Part shown: piece after piece, positions 46,670 to 55,517 of the stretch
How positions within the stretch are numbered: the stretch's first letter is position 1
How the letters are laid out: each line of letters begins with the position of its first letter
Assembly: GCA_024134725.1 (NCBI GenBank)
Contig: CP099863.1
Location: forward strand, 3,531,258-3,595,257
Length of the DNA stretch: 64,000 bases
Reading direction: 5' to 3'
Origin: Bacillus sp. 1780r2a1
GTDB taxonomy: Bacteria; Bacillota; Bacilli; Bacillales; Bacillaceae_H
Translations under genes and position numbers: made by a program
The notes under the pieces: generated by a model
What the model was told of the DNA's origin: nothing
The model's input: only the letters and a program-made list of their open reading frames with translations
Database searches by the model: none

Positions 46670-47686
46670 TTACTTCTTAATGATTTGCTGATACTGAACA
46701 AGAGACGTTAGCAAATACTTAGTCGCTTCATCACTATCGCTTTTTTTACTTGATTGATTAAATGATTCAAGTGAAGAAACCGATTGTTCCAATGTTTTAA
46801 TTAACTTTCCTATCTCTTTATTATCCGTTTGCTCTTGGATTTTATCCAGTTCTTTCTTGACCTCGCTTACGCTTGATACTTTGTTTCCTTCCGCTGCTTT
46901 TCCTACTTGATCCATTACGTTAGCCATAAATGGTTGTAGAGTTGACATTACTTTTTCGTCACTTTCTGCCAGCTGAGCAGCACCTTTCATCTCGTATGAT
47001 TTTACATAGGCATCTTCACTACTTTTTTTATAGGTATCCCTCAGCTCTTTTGCTTTTGATTCACTTGTGCTAGCTCCTATGACAATGGTGTAAGTATTAT
47101 CTTTTCCAAAAACAACGCTTTCGCCACTTAGGTTTTCTTTTGCTTTATTCGCTGCTTCTTTTGAAGAAAAAACACCTGCTTGTACAATATAGATTTGGAA
47201 TGCATCAACCGTTGCTTTTGCTGAAGACTTTGCGTTTTCTTTTGGTTCTTTTTTAACCGCACTTGTTTGTTCCGGCTGATTAGTCACTTCAGAATTAACC
47301 GCAACTGCCGATGGAGTTTTACTGACCGGAGTGGGCTGCTTATCATTGGTAATCGTATTTAAGCCAAACATGCCAAATCCTACGCCGACGGTAACTGCTA
47401 ATCCTACAATGACAATGAATTTCCTCACTGCTGAGAACGATGATTTATTGATGGTTATTTTACCTACGGGCTCTTTGGGCTCTTTGGGCTCTTTGGACTT
47501 TTTGGGCTGCTTTTTCTTTTCGTTGCGCACTTCTTCAATTGAAACGACTTTGCGCTCAGACATCTCGATTTTTTCTGGAAGAACCCATACTACGTCTTCT
47601 TCCTTTTCCTTAGGTGCAGTCGTATCTTGTATATTCTTTTGTTTACCATTAATTTTGACCGTAACTTTTGGATTTTGCTTGTCCAC
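46670..47686 (-). CDS. spoIIB: Stage II sporulation protein B
   Basis: A 338-residue septal membrane protein that assists engulfment by localising the SpoIIDMP machinery. The cytosolic N-terminus (1-87) is charged and includes the repeat SKEPKEPKEPV at 64-74. One membrane segment covers about 88-110, and an extracellular SPOR-type domain (about 165-230; FQIYIVQAGVFSSKEAANKAKENL) binds denuded septal peptidoglycan. The C-terminal part is helical and not conserved. Start GTG 47686 with GGTGGTG upstream. Same position, before maf, as in B. subtilis. Confidence 0.9.
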   Translation of the reverse strand: MDKQNPKVTVKINGKQKNIQDTTAPKEKEEDVVWVLPEKIEMSERKVVSIEEVRNEKKKQPKKSKEPKEPKEPVGKITINKSSFSAVRKFIVIVGLAVTVGVGFGMFGLNTITNDKQPTPVSKTPSAVAVNSEVTNQPEQTSAVKKEPKENAKSSAKATVDAFQIYIVQAGVFSSKEAANKAKENLSGESVVFGKDNTYTIVIGASTSESKAKELRDTYKKSSEDAYVKSYEMKGAAQLAESDEKVMSTLQPFMANVMDQVGKAAEGNKVSSVSEVKKELDKIQEQTDNKEIGKLIKTLEQSVSSLESFNQSSKKSDSDEATKYLLTSLVQYQQIIKK

Positions 47687-47744
47687 TTTTTCACCACCCT
47701 TTGCTGCCTAACACATACACTTTTTACCATGCTATCATAGACGA

Positions 47745-47779
47745 TAAAAAAAATAACAAGACATTTGTCGTCTTGTTAT
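47745..47779 (-). terminator. Terminator upstream of spoIIB, facing comC transcripts
   Basis: ATAACAAGAC (47753-47762) and GTCTTGTTAT (47769-47778) pair perfectly and are followed by eight A on the plus strand, i.e. a T run on the minus strand. It would stop transcripts arriving from comC before spoIIB. Confidence 0.75.
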
Positions 47780-48234
47780 AAAAGGTTTCGCTATTTTATT
47801 ACAGAATTTTTAATTTTGTCGACCACCAGTTAAGGTGGTAAAGATCCTAATGTCTCTTCTTATACAAGTAATCCCATATCATATTTTAACAATTGAACTA
47901 AATCTATATACCTATAAATACTAAGGAGATCACAATCATAAAAACAACAAGAACATCCAGGACTTTAGTTATACTTCCCTCGTGTTTGATTTTGTTTATA
48001 AACTTTTATTATGTCGATTAATGGAGTTTTATTACGCAAATTTGCTAATTAAGGATAACAGAATATTGGTGAAGATTACTTGTTCTATAGAGGAAATGGG
48101 ATGTGGTCTAATAGTCACTAAATCTAACTATTTAAGTTTGGGTATGATAGCTTGCTAACTAGATATTTTCAAGAAACATTTATTTGAGCTTTCACATATT
48201 ATTTCTAATTGATGAGGTGTAATAAGAAGCTTCT
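47780..48234. other. AT-rich gap between spoIIB terminator and comC
   Basis: 455 bases without a supported gene. On the plus strand AAGGAG (47923-47928) is followed nine bases later by an open frame from ATA 47938 to TAA 48019-48021. It encodes 27 residues with a basic start (KTTRTSRT) and a hydrophobic core (LVILPSCLILFINF). There is no ATG, GTG or TTG in place, so it is either a decayed small gene or chance. Nothing else is recognisable. Confidence 0.4.
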
Positions 48235-48987
48235 TCATATGTTAAATACATATGTAAAGTACCAGTTGATAAGAACATCTCCATAATAATATGCAACAAG
48301 CGTTCCTGTTGCGATTGAAGGGCCGAATGGAATTGGCTTTCCACGTTGAACTTTCCCTATTGCCATACCAAGTAACCCAACGCTTGTACCAACTAATGCA
48401 GCCAAAAAGAAAGAAAGGACAATAAGCTTACAACCAAGAATTAAACCAAGAACTCCGTACAACTTAATATCACCTCCTCCCATTCCACCTTTGCTCATTA
48501 AGCTTATTAAAAGCAAAAGAGTAAACCCTACAAAACCGCCTAAGAACATATCCCACCACGGTGTAAGAGGAATAAAGAGTCGTTGGATAATTACAAATGG
48601 TAAAAAGAACAAAAGCACCTTGTTAGGAATAAGCATGTATGATAAATCGGAGACTACAATAATTATCAACAACGATATGAGCGTACATGCGACAATAACT
48701 TCTAACTGAAAGCCATATAATTGAAAAGATAAAACAAACAAAATACCTGTTAAAAACTCTATAATTGGATACTTAATTGGGATAGCTGTACTACAGTGTC
48801 GGCACTTCCCTATTTGCACTATATAAGACAGCACTGGCAGAAGCTCTCGAGTTGTCAAAACATGTTGACATTTAGGACAGCTCGATCGTGGCTTGACGAT
48901 AGATTTTCCAATGGGGATTCGTAAACCTACCACGTTATAAAAAGACCCTAAAACAAGACCTATTGTGAAAATATAAAGCATAGTCAT
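48235..48987 (-). CDS. comC: Prepilin peptidase ComC
   Basis: A 250-residue A24-type aspartic membrane protease that removes leader peptides and N-methylates pilin-like proteins, needed for competence pseudopilus assembly. The N-terminal domain has two zinc CxxC pairs, C37/C40 and C62/C65. The catalytic aspartates are D114 (VVSDLSYMLIPN) and D173 in GGGD (170-173). About seven membrane segments. Starts within the last codons of the upstream pilin-like gene (ATGA overlap), so the two are coupled. The spoIIB-comC-folC order is that of B. subtilis; the pilin is extra. Confidence 0.95.
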   Translation of the reverse strand: MTMLYIFTIGLVLGSFYNVVGLRIPIGKSIVKPRSSCPKCQHVLTTRELLPVLSYIVQIGKCRHCSTAIPIKYPIIEFLTGILFVLSFQLYGFQLEVIVACTLISLLIIIVVSDLSYMLIPNKVLLFFLPFVIIQRLFIPLTPWWDMFLGGFVGFTLLLLISLMSKGGMGGGDIKLYGVLGLILGCKLIVLSFFLAALVGTSVGLLGMAIGKVQRGKPIPFGPSIATGTLVAYYYGDVLINWYFTYVFNI

Positions 48988-49448
48988 TGTTTATAAGTTC
49001 TCTCATTGTTTTCAGAAGTACGTGATGGATTTACTGCTATAGTAACCTTACTACTATGTTTTGACTGTATATCCTTAATAGTAGCTCTATTAAAAGTAAT
49101 AATTTTCTTACCTGCTACGCCAAACCCTTCTATTGCGTAAGTTTCTCCATTGTAAATCACTTCTTTAAGTTCTAAATTTAAACTTTCCAATTCTACATAT
49201 GGCTTTAATTGCTTTTTGGTGATTTTTATGTCTTCATCATGATCTTTAAAATCATTAGATACAATGTAAGCTTGAGCGGTTCTTAATACTTTAAGAGCAT
49301 CAGACTTAACCGCATCCTCACGAGACTTTTGAATCATTCCACCGATACTTGGAATGGCAATTGCTGCGATAATTCCAAGTATAACGATTACACCTAATAG
49401 TTCAATGAGAGTTAATGCTTTTTCATTCCCCAAGACTTTTTTAATCAA
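48984..49448 (-). CDS. Type IV pilin-like protein with class III signal
   Basis: A 154-residue protein. After a short basic leader MIKKVLGNEKA comes LTLIELLGVIVILGIIAAIAIPSI, split by the expected cleavage between A11 and L12. The mature N-terminus then has Glu at position 5, as all type IV pilins do, but Ala replaces the usual Gly at -1. The remaining 120 residues are soluble with no family I recognise. The start is TTG 49448, five to seven bases after AAAGGAG. It is coupled to comC, its likely processing enzyme. B. subtilis has no pilin gene here; its ComG pilins are elsewhere. Confidence 0.85.
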   Translation of the reverse strand: MIKKVLGNEKALTLIELLGVIVILGIIAAIAIPSIGGMIQKSREDAVKSDALKVLRTAQAYIVSNDFKDHDEDIKITKKQLKPYVELESLNLELKEVIYNGETYAIEGFGVAGKKIITFNRATIKDIQSKHSSKVTIAVNPSRTSENNERTYKQ

Positions 49449-49475
49449 TTTTTCCACTCCTTTCCAATTGTACAT

Positions 49476-49975
49476 TTTGCATATACCTATTATTTGATGT
49501 AAGAGTGATGCTAATGAAAATTGAGCTTATTATTCTTACAATACATCCTGTTCTCTAAGCTGTTAAATATGTAAAGGACCAATGAATAGCATTTGCTAAC
49601 TACTGATTCTTTATAACTATATAATAGCTGTACACTCATCCAAAATTCATAAAAAGTTACATATTCAATTAATCCAAACTACCAATTTATAGGCAATTAA
49701 ACTTACCTTTATTATACATTGGTTTAAAGAATATAAAAGTGATTTCATCGTAAACCTAGATAATTGAACTCTTGTATTAAACCTGTTTTTATAATGAATA
49801 CTAGCTCTATAATTGTGTTTAATGATGCATTTTTTTATTAAGCCCTCAGAGCCAACAGTCTCATACTAAAAAATAGAAATTTAAATCTATTAAGATAAAC
49901 CTTTAGTTTTATATCCATTTTAATGATTCACTGCTTGTTCAATCCACTTTCGAAACCCTTATAAAGTATTGAAAT
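49476..49975. other. AT-rich gap upstream of the pilin-comC pair
   Basis: 500 bases of very AT-rich sequence with stops in all frames and no open frame with a ribosome site. I see no convincing promoter for the pilin gene, no repeats and no RNA-like structure. Together with the gap at 47780-48234 it brackets the pilin-comC pair. Confidence 0.6.
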
Positions 49976-50008
49976 AAAAAAACCTTTTCCAATTGGAAAA
50001 GGTTTTTT
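49976..50008. terminator. Terminator of the DUF420 gene
   Basis: AAAAAAACCTTTTCC (49976-49990) and GGAAAAGGTTTTTT (49995-50008) form a perfect hairpin with a four-base loop, overlapping the end of the DUF420 gene; usable in both directions. Confidence 0.85.
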
Positions 50009-50564
50009 AATAATAAGGTGCCATAAACAAGTATACAAGTACACCTGTAAAACTTACATAAAGCCAAATAGGCATTGTCCAGCGAACAATTTTTTTATGT
50101 TTATTTACTTGCATTGTCCAGCCCCAAACCGTTGAAAACAGTGCAAGTGGAACAACTACGGCCGCTAAGAAGCTATGAGTAATTAAAATAAAGAAATAGA
50201 TTGGGCGAATAATCCCTTCCCCATCAAAAGTTGCTGTTTCCGTTGACATATAGTGAAATGTCAAATAAAAAACAAGAAACAAGAGAGTTGAAGAAAATGC
50301 CGCTAAAATAAACCCTTTATGAGCTTTAATGTTTTTCTTTAAAATTGATACTAATGCCGCTACAAGAAAGATAAAAGTAAAACTGTTTAATATTGCATTT
50401 AATCGCGGAAAGATTGTTAGGTCAAAGTGAACCTCTCCTTGATAACCGATTGGTGAAAAGAACAGTGCTAAGATAATTGCATTTGCAATTAATGAAACCG
50501 TTAAGATAATGCCCGTGTAATTTTTATTACTAGTCGGCACTATTTTCTCATTTTCCTTACTCAT
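50007..50564 (-). CDS. DUF420 membrane protein (YozB/CtaM type)
   Basis: A 185-residue protein with five membrane segments (about 16-38, 50-72, 82-104, 118-145, 158-178) and conserved histidines in the second half (FHYM, ITHSF, NKHKK). It matches the DUF420 family, whose members YozB (B. subtilis) and CtaM (S. aureus) help mature heme-copper oxidases. In many genomes the gene lies beside cta genes; here it is isolated, with its own terminator, between the pilin-comC pair and folC. Start ATG 50564 after AAGGAG; a GTG two codons earlier is possible. Confidence 0.82.
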   Translation of the reverse strand: MSKENEKIVPTSNKNYTGIILTVSLIANAIILALFFSPIGYQGEVHFDLTIFPRLNAILNSFTFIFLVAALVSILKKNIKAHKGFILAAFSSTLLFLVFYLTFHYMSTETATFDGEGIIRPIYFFILITHSFLAAVVVPLALFSTVWGWTMQVNKHKKIVRWTMPIWLYVSFTGVLVYLFMAPYY

Positions 50565-50701
50565 TTTCACAATCTCCTTACGTTTAGATTCATGTCAATT
50601 ATATATCAGTTTTCCCATTGATTAAAGTGACAATACTTTGAACAGCTAAAAGCCATCCTGCTTTAAATTATAGTATTCATTCCCCCGCCCACCCTTTGCT
50701 T

Positions 50702-52003
50702 TTATGAGTGAAGTAAAAATGATCGAACTTCTGAAATAAAGTAAAGCGAACCTGTAATGATGATTAAGTTATTCGGTTTAGCATGACTTAAAAGAGCTTG
50801 TTCAATTGCTTCTTGCCATTCTTCGTTCACTTTTTTATTAGGATGCTTGCTGAGCTCATATAGTTCTTGGCCTGTTCTCGCTCTTGGAAAATCAAATGAT
50901 GTAAAGGTAATGCTCTCAGCTATATCTTCCAAACTTGCCACCATTTCCTCCGCACTCTTATCATTTAAGCAGCTGAAAATGATATGAATCCGTTTGTTTT
51001 CATAATGAAGACGCAGCGTACTCAATAGGCTGTCTACGCCTTCTTGATTATGGGCACCATCAATAATTACTAATGGAGAATCACTAATTTTTTCAAAGCG
51101 TCCGCTCCACCGTGCTTTTTTTAAACCTTCTGCTAGCTGAGCATAAGAAAGTTTTAGCTCTCCTTTTTGATGTAGAATCTCTAAAGCTCGAATCGCTAAG
51201 GTTGCGTTTTTCACTTGATGATAGCCAAACATGCCAAGTTCAAGATTTTCATAAGTATGAACAGGTGTTTGTAATGTAAAGGCTTCGCCATTTTCTAAAA
51301 CCTTGTAACTTTCAATTGTAAAGTCCCTGCCCAAACGATCTAGCGACGCCTCATGGTCACGAGCGATGCTTTCAATTACTTCTATCGCTTCTTTTTGTTC
51401 TACACCGGTCACTAAAGGTACTGCTGACTTAATGATTCCTGCTTTTTCAAAAGCAATCTTATCTACCGTATTCCCTAATACAGCCATGTGATCAAACCCA
51501 ATATTCGTAATAATCGTTAACAGTGGTTCAACGACATTTGTTGAGTCATACCGACCACCAAGTCCAGCTTCAACAAGAACATAATCAACGTCTTTATGAT
51601 AGCCAAAATATAAAAAGAACATCAACGTAATGACTTCAAACTCAGTCGCAGCGCCAAATTCTGTCTCTTCTACCCTTTCTACAACTGCTTTAACTTCTTG
51701 TACAAGGCGAAGCATGTCTTCATCTGAAATTGGCGTGCCATTTATGCTGATTCGTTCATTAAACGTTTCAATATAGGGAGAAGTAAATGTTCCCACATTA
51801 TAACCTGCTTCTTGAAGCATATGGCGCATATACGTAACAGTTGAGCCTTTTCCATTCGTGCCCGCAATATGAATAGCTTTTATATTTTGATGGGGATAAT
51901 CAAGTTGTTCAAGCATCCAGTTCATTCGCTCTAAGCCTGGCTTTATGCCAAAGCGTAAGCGATTATGTATCCATTGTAAGGCCTCATCATATGTTTGTAT
52001 CAT
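50702..52003 (-). CDS. folC: Folylpolyglutamate synthase
   Basis: A 433-residue Mur-ligase-fold enzyme that adds glutamates to folates (and in many bacteria also makes dihydrofolate). P-loop GTNGKGST lies near residue 46; TSPYIETFNERI and GLGGRYDSTN are the folate-binding and metal segments; the C-terminal domain starts near 300. Start ATG 52003, following AAAGGTGAACGCC. Separated from valS by the valS terminator and has its own promoter. Confidence 0.96.
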   Translation of the reverse strand: MIQTYDEALQWIHNRLRFGIKPGLERMNWMLEQLDYPHQNIKAIHIAGTNGKGSTVTYMRHMLQEAGYNVGTFTSPYIETFNERISINGTPISDEDMLRLVQEVKAVVERVEETEFGAATEFEVITLMFFLYFGYHKDVDYVLVEAGLGGRYDSTNVVEPLLTIITNIGFDHMAVLGNTVDKIAFEKAGIIKSAVPLVTGVEQKEAIEVIESIARDHEASLDRLGRDFTIESYKVLENGEAFTLQTPVHTYENLELGMFGYHQVKNATLAIRALEILHQKGELKLSYAQLAEGLKKARWSGRFEKISDSPLVIIDGAHNQEGVDSLLSTLRLHYENKRIHIIFSCLNDKSAEEMVASLEDIAESITFTSFDFPRARTGQELYELSKHPNKKVNEEWQEAIEQALLSHAKPNNLIIITGSLYFISEVRSFLLHS

Positions 52004-52033
52004 GGCGTTCACCTTTCTTTTTGTATTATGATT

Positions 52034-52063
52034 ATTATAGCGAATGCAACAGTAAAAATCGAA
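52034..52063 (-). promoter_or_regulatory. Probable sigma-A promoter of folC
   Basis: TTCGAT (52063-52058), 18-base spacer, TATAAT (52039-52034) on the minus strand, about 30 bases before the folC start and downstream of the valS terminator. Confidence 0.55.
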
Positions 52064-52095
52064 TGAACTTCCAATTTTGGTTCCATTATGTATAC

Positions 52096-52129
52096 AAAAA
52101 GCGCTGCTTCATAAGCAGCGCTTTTTTTT
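52096..52129 (-). terminator. Terminator of valS
   Basis: AAAAAGCGCTGCTT (52096-52109) pairs perfectly with AAGCAGCGCTTTTT (52113-52126) around CAT; symmetrical and directly adjacent to the valS stop codon. Confidence 0.88.
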
Positions 52130-52130
52130 A

Positions 52131-54776
52131 TTATTCCCCGCGCAATTCGACAATACGCGCTTGAACAGCTTCACGCTTTTCAACATAATCCTGTTCTTTT
52201 TGGCGCTCTTCTTCTACTACCTTTGCAGGTGCCTTCGCGATGAAACCTTGATTTCCAAGTTTCTTTTGAACACGTTCCACTTCTTTATTCAGCTTATCGT
52301 ATTCTTTTTCAAGGCGCGCAATTTCCTCTTCAATATTAATTAACCCTTCAAGAGGTAGGATCAATTCAGCTCCTGTTACAACAGCTGTCATTGCTTTTTC
52401 GTCTAAAGAGATTTCCGTAGAAATTGCAAGCTCACTTGGATTACAGAATTTCTCGATGTATGCACGGTTCTTTTCAAGCTGGGCTTGAATCGTTTTATCT
52501 TTTGCTTTAATGAATAAGCGTACTTGCTTGCTCATTGGCGTATTTACTTCCGCACGAATATTACGTACTGAACGAATGATATCTACAAGTAAACGCATTT
52601 CATTTGCCGCTTCTTTGTTTGTTAGCTCTGGACGTACTTCTGGCCATTTCGCTACCGTAATTGATTCGCCTTCATGCGGCAAACTTTGCCAAATTTCCTC
52701 GGTAATAAACGGCATAAATGGATGTAAAAGTCGCATTGTGTTATCTAACACATACGCTAAGATGGAACGAGTTGTTTTCTTAGCAGCTTCGTCTTCTCCA
52801 TATAAAGGTAGCTTTGCCATTTCGATATACCAGTCACAGAAGTCGTCCCAGATGAAGTTATAAAGCACGCGCCCTACTTCACCAAACTCATACTTATCAG
52901 CTAGCTTCGTCACGCTTTCAATTGTTTCATTTAAGCGTGTTAAGATCCACTCATCTGCTACTGATTTCTCGCCTGACATATCAAGCTCTTCAAACGTAAT
53001 GCCATCCATATTCATTAATGCAAAGCGAGATGCATTCCAAATCTTATTGGCAAAGTTCCAAGTTGCTTCAACCTTTTCAAAGCTAAAACGTAAATCTTGC
53101 CCCGGTGAACTTCCTGTTGATAAGAAATAGCGAAGTGAATCGGCACCGTACTTCTCAATTACTTCCATCGGATCTACACCGTTTCCAAGAGATTTACTCA
53201 TCTTACGTCCTTGCTCGTCGCGTACAAGTCCGTGAATTAATACATCGTCAAATGGACGCTTACCTGTAAATTCAAGACCTTGGAAAATCATGCGAGATAC
53301 CCAGAAAAAGATGATGTCATAACCCGTTACAAGCGCATTTGTTGGATAATAACGCTGGAAGTCAATTGATTCCACATCTGGCCAACCCATCGTTGAAAAT
53401 GGCCATAAAGCTGAGCTGAACCACGTATCAAGTACATCTGAATCTTGCTCCCAGTTTTCAATATCTGCTGGAGGCTCATGATCAACGTGCACTTCTCCAG
53501 TTTCTTTATGATACCAAGCCGGAATACGGTGTCCCCACCATAGTTGACGTGAAATACACCAATCACGAATATTTTCCATCCAATGCAGGTACGTCTTTTC
53601 AAAACGATCTGGAACGAACTGAACCTTTTCTTCTCCCTTTTGAAGGTCAACTGCTTGATCAGCTAGGGGTTGCATTTTCACAAACCACTGAGTTGATAAA
53701 TAAGGCTCTACAACTGCTCCACTACGTTCACTATGACCTACAGAGTGCATGTGATCTTCAATTTCAAATAAAATACCATCTTCTTGTAAGTCTTTTACGA
53801 TTTGTTTACGGCATTCAAAGCGATCCATACCTTCATATTTTCCTGCTTTGTCGTTCATTGTACCGTCTTGATTCATCACAAGAATGCGCTCTAAGTTATG
53901 GCGGTTCCCGATTTCAAAGTCGTTTGGATCATGAGCAGGTGTAATCTTAACAGCACCTGAACCAAATTCCATATCTACATAATCATCACCAACGATAGGG
54001 ATTTCACGACCTACAATTGGAAGCTTCACTGTTTTACCAATTAAATGTTTATAGCGTTCATCTTCAGGATGAACAGCGACTGCTGTATCACCTAGCATTG
54101 TTTCTGGACGAGTTGTTGCAATTTCAATATGTCCAGAACCGTCCGCAAGCGGATAGCGCATATGATAAAATGCACCTTGCACATCTTTATAAATAACCTC
54201 AATATCAGAGAGAGCTGTTTTTGTTGCTGGATCCCAGTTAATAATATATTCCCCGCGATAAATTAAGCCTTTTTTATATAGCTTAACAAATACTTCACGA
54301 ACGGCTTTTGACAAGCCTTCATCTAACGTAAAGCGCTCACGAGAATAATCTAAACCAAGACCTAGCTTGGACCACTGTTGACGAATGAAGCTAGCATATT
54401 CTTCTTTCCACTTCCACGTTTCTTCTACAAACTTTTCGCGTCCTAAATCATAACGACTTTTTCCTTCTTGACGAAGCTTTTCTTCTACTTTTGCCTGTGT
54501 AGCAATACCAGCATGATCCATCCCAGGTAACCATAGAACATCATAGCCCTGCATACGCTTCATACGCGTTAAAATATCTTGTAACGTTGTATCCCAAGCG
54601 TGCCCTAGGTGTAGCTTACCCGTTACGTTTGGGGGTGGAATTACGATTGTATAAGGCTCTTTTTCAGCATCGTTTGTGGCTTCAAAAAACTTACCATCCA
54701 ACCAATATTGATAGCGATTTTCTTCAACGGATTTTGGATCATACTTCGTTGAAAGCTTTACTTCTTGTTCTGACAT
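52131..54776 (-). CDS. valS: Valyl-tRNA synthetase
   Basis: An 881-residue class Ia synthetase. The HIGH motif is HLGHAW ([15 protein letters not shown] region, near residue 50) and the KMSKS motif is [11 protein letters not shown] (near 525). The CP1 editing domain lies between, with [17 protein letters not shown]-terminal coiled coil (about 815-881) is typical of ValRS. The start is ATG 54776 (MSEQEVKL) with GGAGGTA upstream. Controlled by the Val T-box leader at 54840-55117. Confidence 0.98.
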   Translation of the reverse strand: MSEQEVKLSTKYDPKSVEENRYQYWLDGKFFEATNDAEKEPYTIVIPPPNVTGKLHLGHAWDTTLQDILTRMKRMQGYDVLWLPGMDHAGIATQAKVEEKLRQEGKSRYDLGREKFVEETWKWKEEYASFIRQQWSKLGLGLDYSRERFTLDEGLSKAVREVFVKLYKKGLIYRGEYIINWDPATKTALSDIEVIYKDVQGAFYHMRYPLADGSGHIEIATTRPETMLGDTAVAVHPEDERYKHLIGKTVKLPIVGREIPIVGDDYVDMEFGSGAVKITPAHDPNDFEIGNRHNLERILVMNQDGTMNDKAGKYEGMDRFECRKQIVKDLQEDGILFEIEDHMHSVGHSERSGAVVEPYLSTQWFVKMQPLADQAVDLQKGEEKVQFVPDRFEKTYLHWMENIRDWCISRQLWWGHRIPAWYHKETGEVHVDHEPPADIENWEQDSDVLDTWFSSALWPFSTMGWPDVESIDFQRYYPTNALVTGYDIIFFWVSRMIFQGLEFTGKRPFDDVLIHGLVRDEQGRKMSKSLGNGVDPMEVIEKYGADSLRYFLSTGSSPGQDLRFSFEKVEATWNFANKIWNASRFALMNMDGITFEELDMSGEKSVADEWILTRLNETIESVTKLADKYEFGEVGRVLYNFIWDDFCDWYIEMAKLPLYGEDEAAKKTTRSILAYVLDNTMRLLHPFMPFITEEIWQSLPHEGESITVAKWPEVRPELTNKEAANEMRLLVDIIRSVRNIRAEVNTPMSKQVRLFIKAKDKTIQAQLEKNRAYIEKFCNPSELAISTEISLDEKAMTAVVTGAELILPLEGLINIEEEIARLEKEYDKLNKEVERVQKKLGNQGFIAKAPAKVVEEERQKEQDYVEKREAVQARIVELRGE

Positions 54777-54839
54777 ACTCTGTACCTCCATGTATGATTT
54801 CTTATATAGCTTTCAATATATGAAAGCTCGAATGAACAT

Positions 54840-55117
54840 AAAAAAACTCCTTCTTCCATAAAAGGACGAAAGGAGTTGATTTCGCGGTACCACCTTTTTT
54901 TATAGACTTCTCCCGTAAAGACGTCTATACACTTCATTTCATAACGGTTTATTAACCGGTTTTTTCTACTTAGACCATAGTCTGTTCAAAAAAACTACTC
55001 ATAGGCGACCTTCCAAATAAGCCTTCCTAAGAAATCTTTCAGCTATTGATTTCTCTCTCTAAAGGTGCTTTAGTTTGTACTCTTCCTACTCACTGTATGT
55101 TCATATGATTTTCTCTT
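54840..55117 (-). promoter_or_regulatory. T-box leader of valS with Val (GUC) specifier
   Basis: A minus-strand leader of about 280 bases. T-box AAGGTGGTACCGCG is at about 54896-54882, followed by a terminator hairpin AACTCC...GGAGTTTTTTT (54840-54876). Stem I is clear: lower helix GTAGG (55089-55085) with CCTAT (55005-55001), loop-E AGTA (55081-55078) opposite GAA (55013-55011), upper helix CAAA with TTTG. After GAA comes one base, then the specifier GTC at 55009-55007, followed by a purine. The UGGU bulge fits A73 of tRNA-Val. Uncharged tRNA-Val should therefore induce valS. Confidence 0.92.
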
Positions 55118-55118
55118 A

Positions 55119-55151
55119 ATTATACTATATGAAAAAATATGAAGTCGTCAA
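55119..55151 (-). promoter_or_regulatory. Sigma-A promoter of the valS T-box transcript
   Basis: TTGACG (55151-55146) is followed after 16 bases by TATAGT (55129-55124) and partly overlapping it TATAAT (55124-55119, spacing 21). Either could be the -10; the first has normal spacing. Confidence 0.6.
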
Positions 55152-55282
55152 TAATCTTCTCCATTTTTTTCTGATTCTATTCACAAACGCCCCGGATCTT
55201 ACCAAAAAAACTGAACACCTAGCGCCCATGATTCATACATTATTATGTAACGGTCTGCAGGTAGGAAAGGAGCCTATGGAAT

Positions 55283-55486
55283 ATGAGAAAACGAACCAAC
55301 TTACAGTTTAACTCTTATCAAATACAGCGCTGGTTTAAAACAGTTGGAGCAGCGTGTGCACAATTTATTATTCCCCTCACGATTATTCAAGGAATTCGAA
55401 CGCTTTTTTTCCCCACCACGTTCGACGTTTTCCTTCTTGCCATTTTTGCACTCATCACCATTGCACTCTATTTAGAATGGATGTAA
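55283..55486 (+). CDS. Small membrane protein of unknown function
   Basis: A 67-codon gene from ATG 55283, ten bases after AAAGGAG. The product has a basic N-terminus (MRKRTNLQF, QIQRWFKT) and two hydrophobic segments (about 21-40 and 47-65). It ends LYLEWM. I do not recognise the family. A second ATG (55276), nearer to the same ribosome site, opens an 11-codon frame overlapping the start, so translation could be coupled or one of the two may be spurious. Convergent with ysxE, divergent from the valS leader. Confidence 0.6.
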   Translation: MRKRTNLQFNSYQIQRWFKTVGAACAQFIIPLTIIQGIRTLFFPTTFDVFLLAIFALITIALYLEWM

Positions 55487-55490
55487 AAAA

Positions 55491-55517
55491 CCCAATCGAA
55501 TCAATCAGTCGATTGGG
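55491..55517 (-). terminator. Terminator of spoVID-ysxE overlapping the ysxE stop
   Basis: CCCAATCGA (55491-55499) and TCGATTGGG (55509-55517) pair perfectly, followed by six T on the minus strand. The ysxE stop codon at 55501 is in the loop, so its last codons form the first arm. Confidence 0.8.

Noticed and set aside
55129-55311. 60-codon plus-strand frame before the small membrane gene
   Set aside because: It overlaps the valS promoter, has no ribosome site and overlaps the better supported 67-codon gene in another frame.
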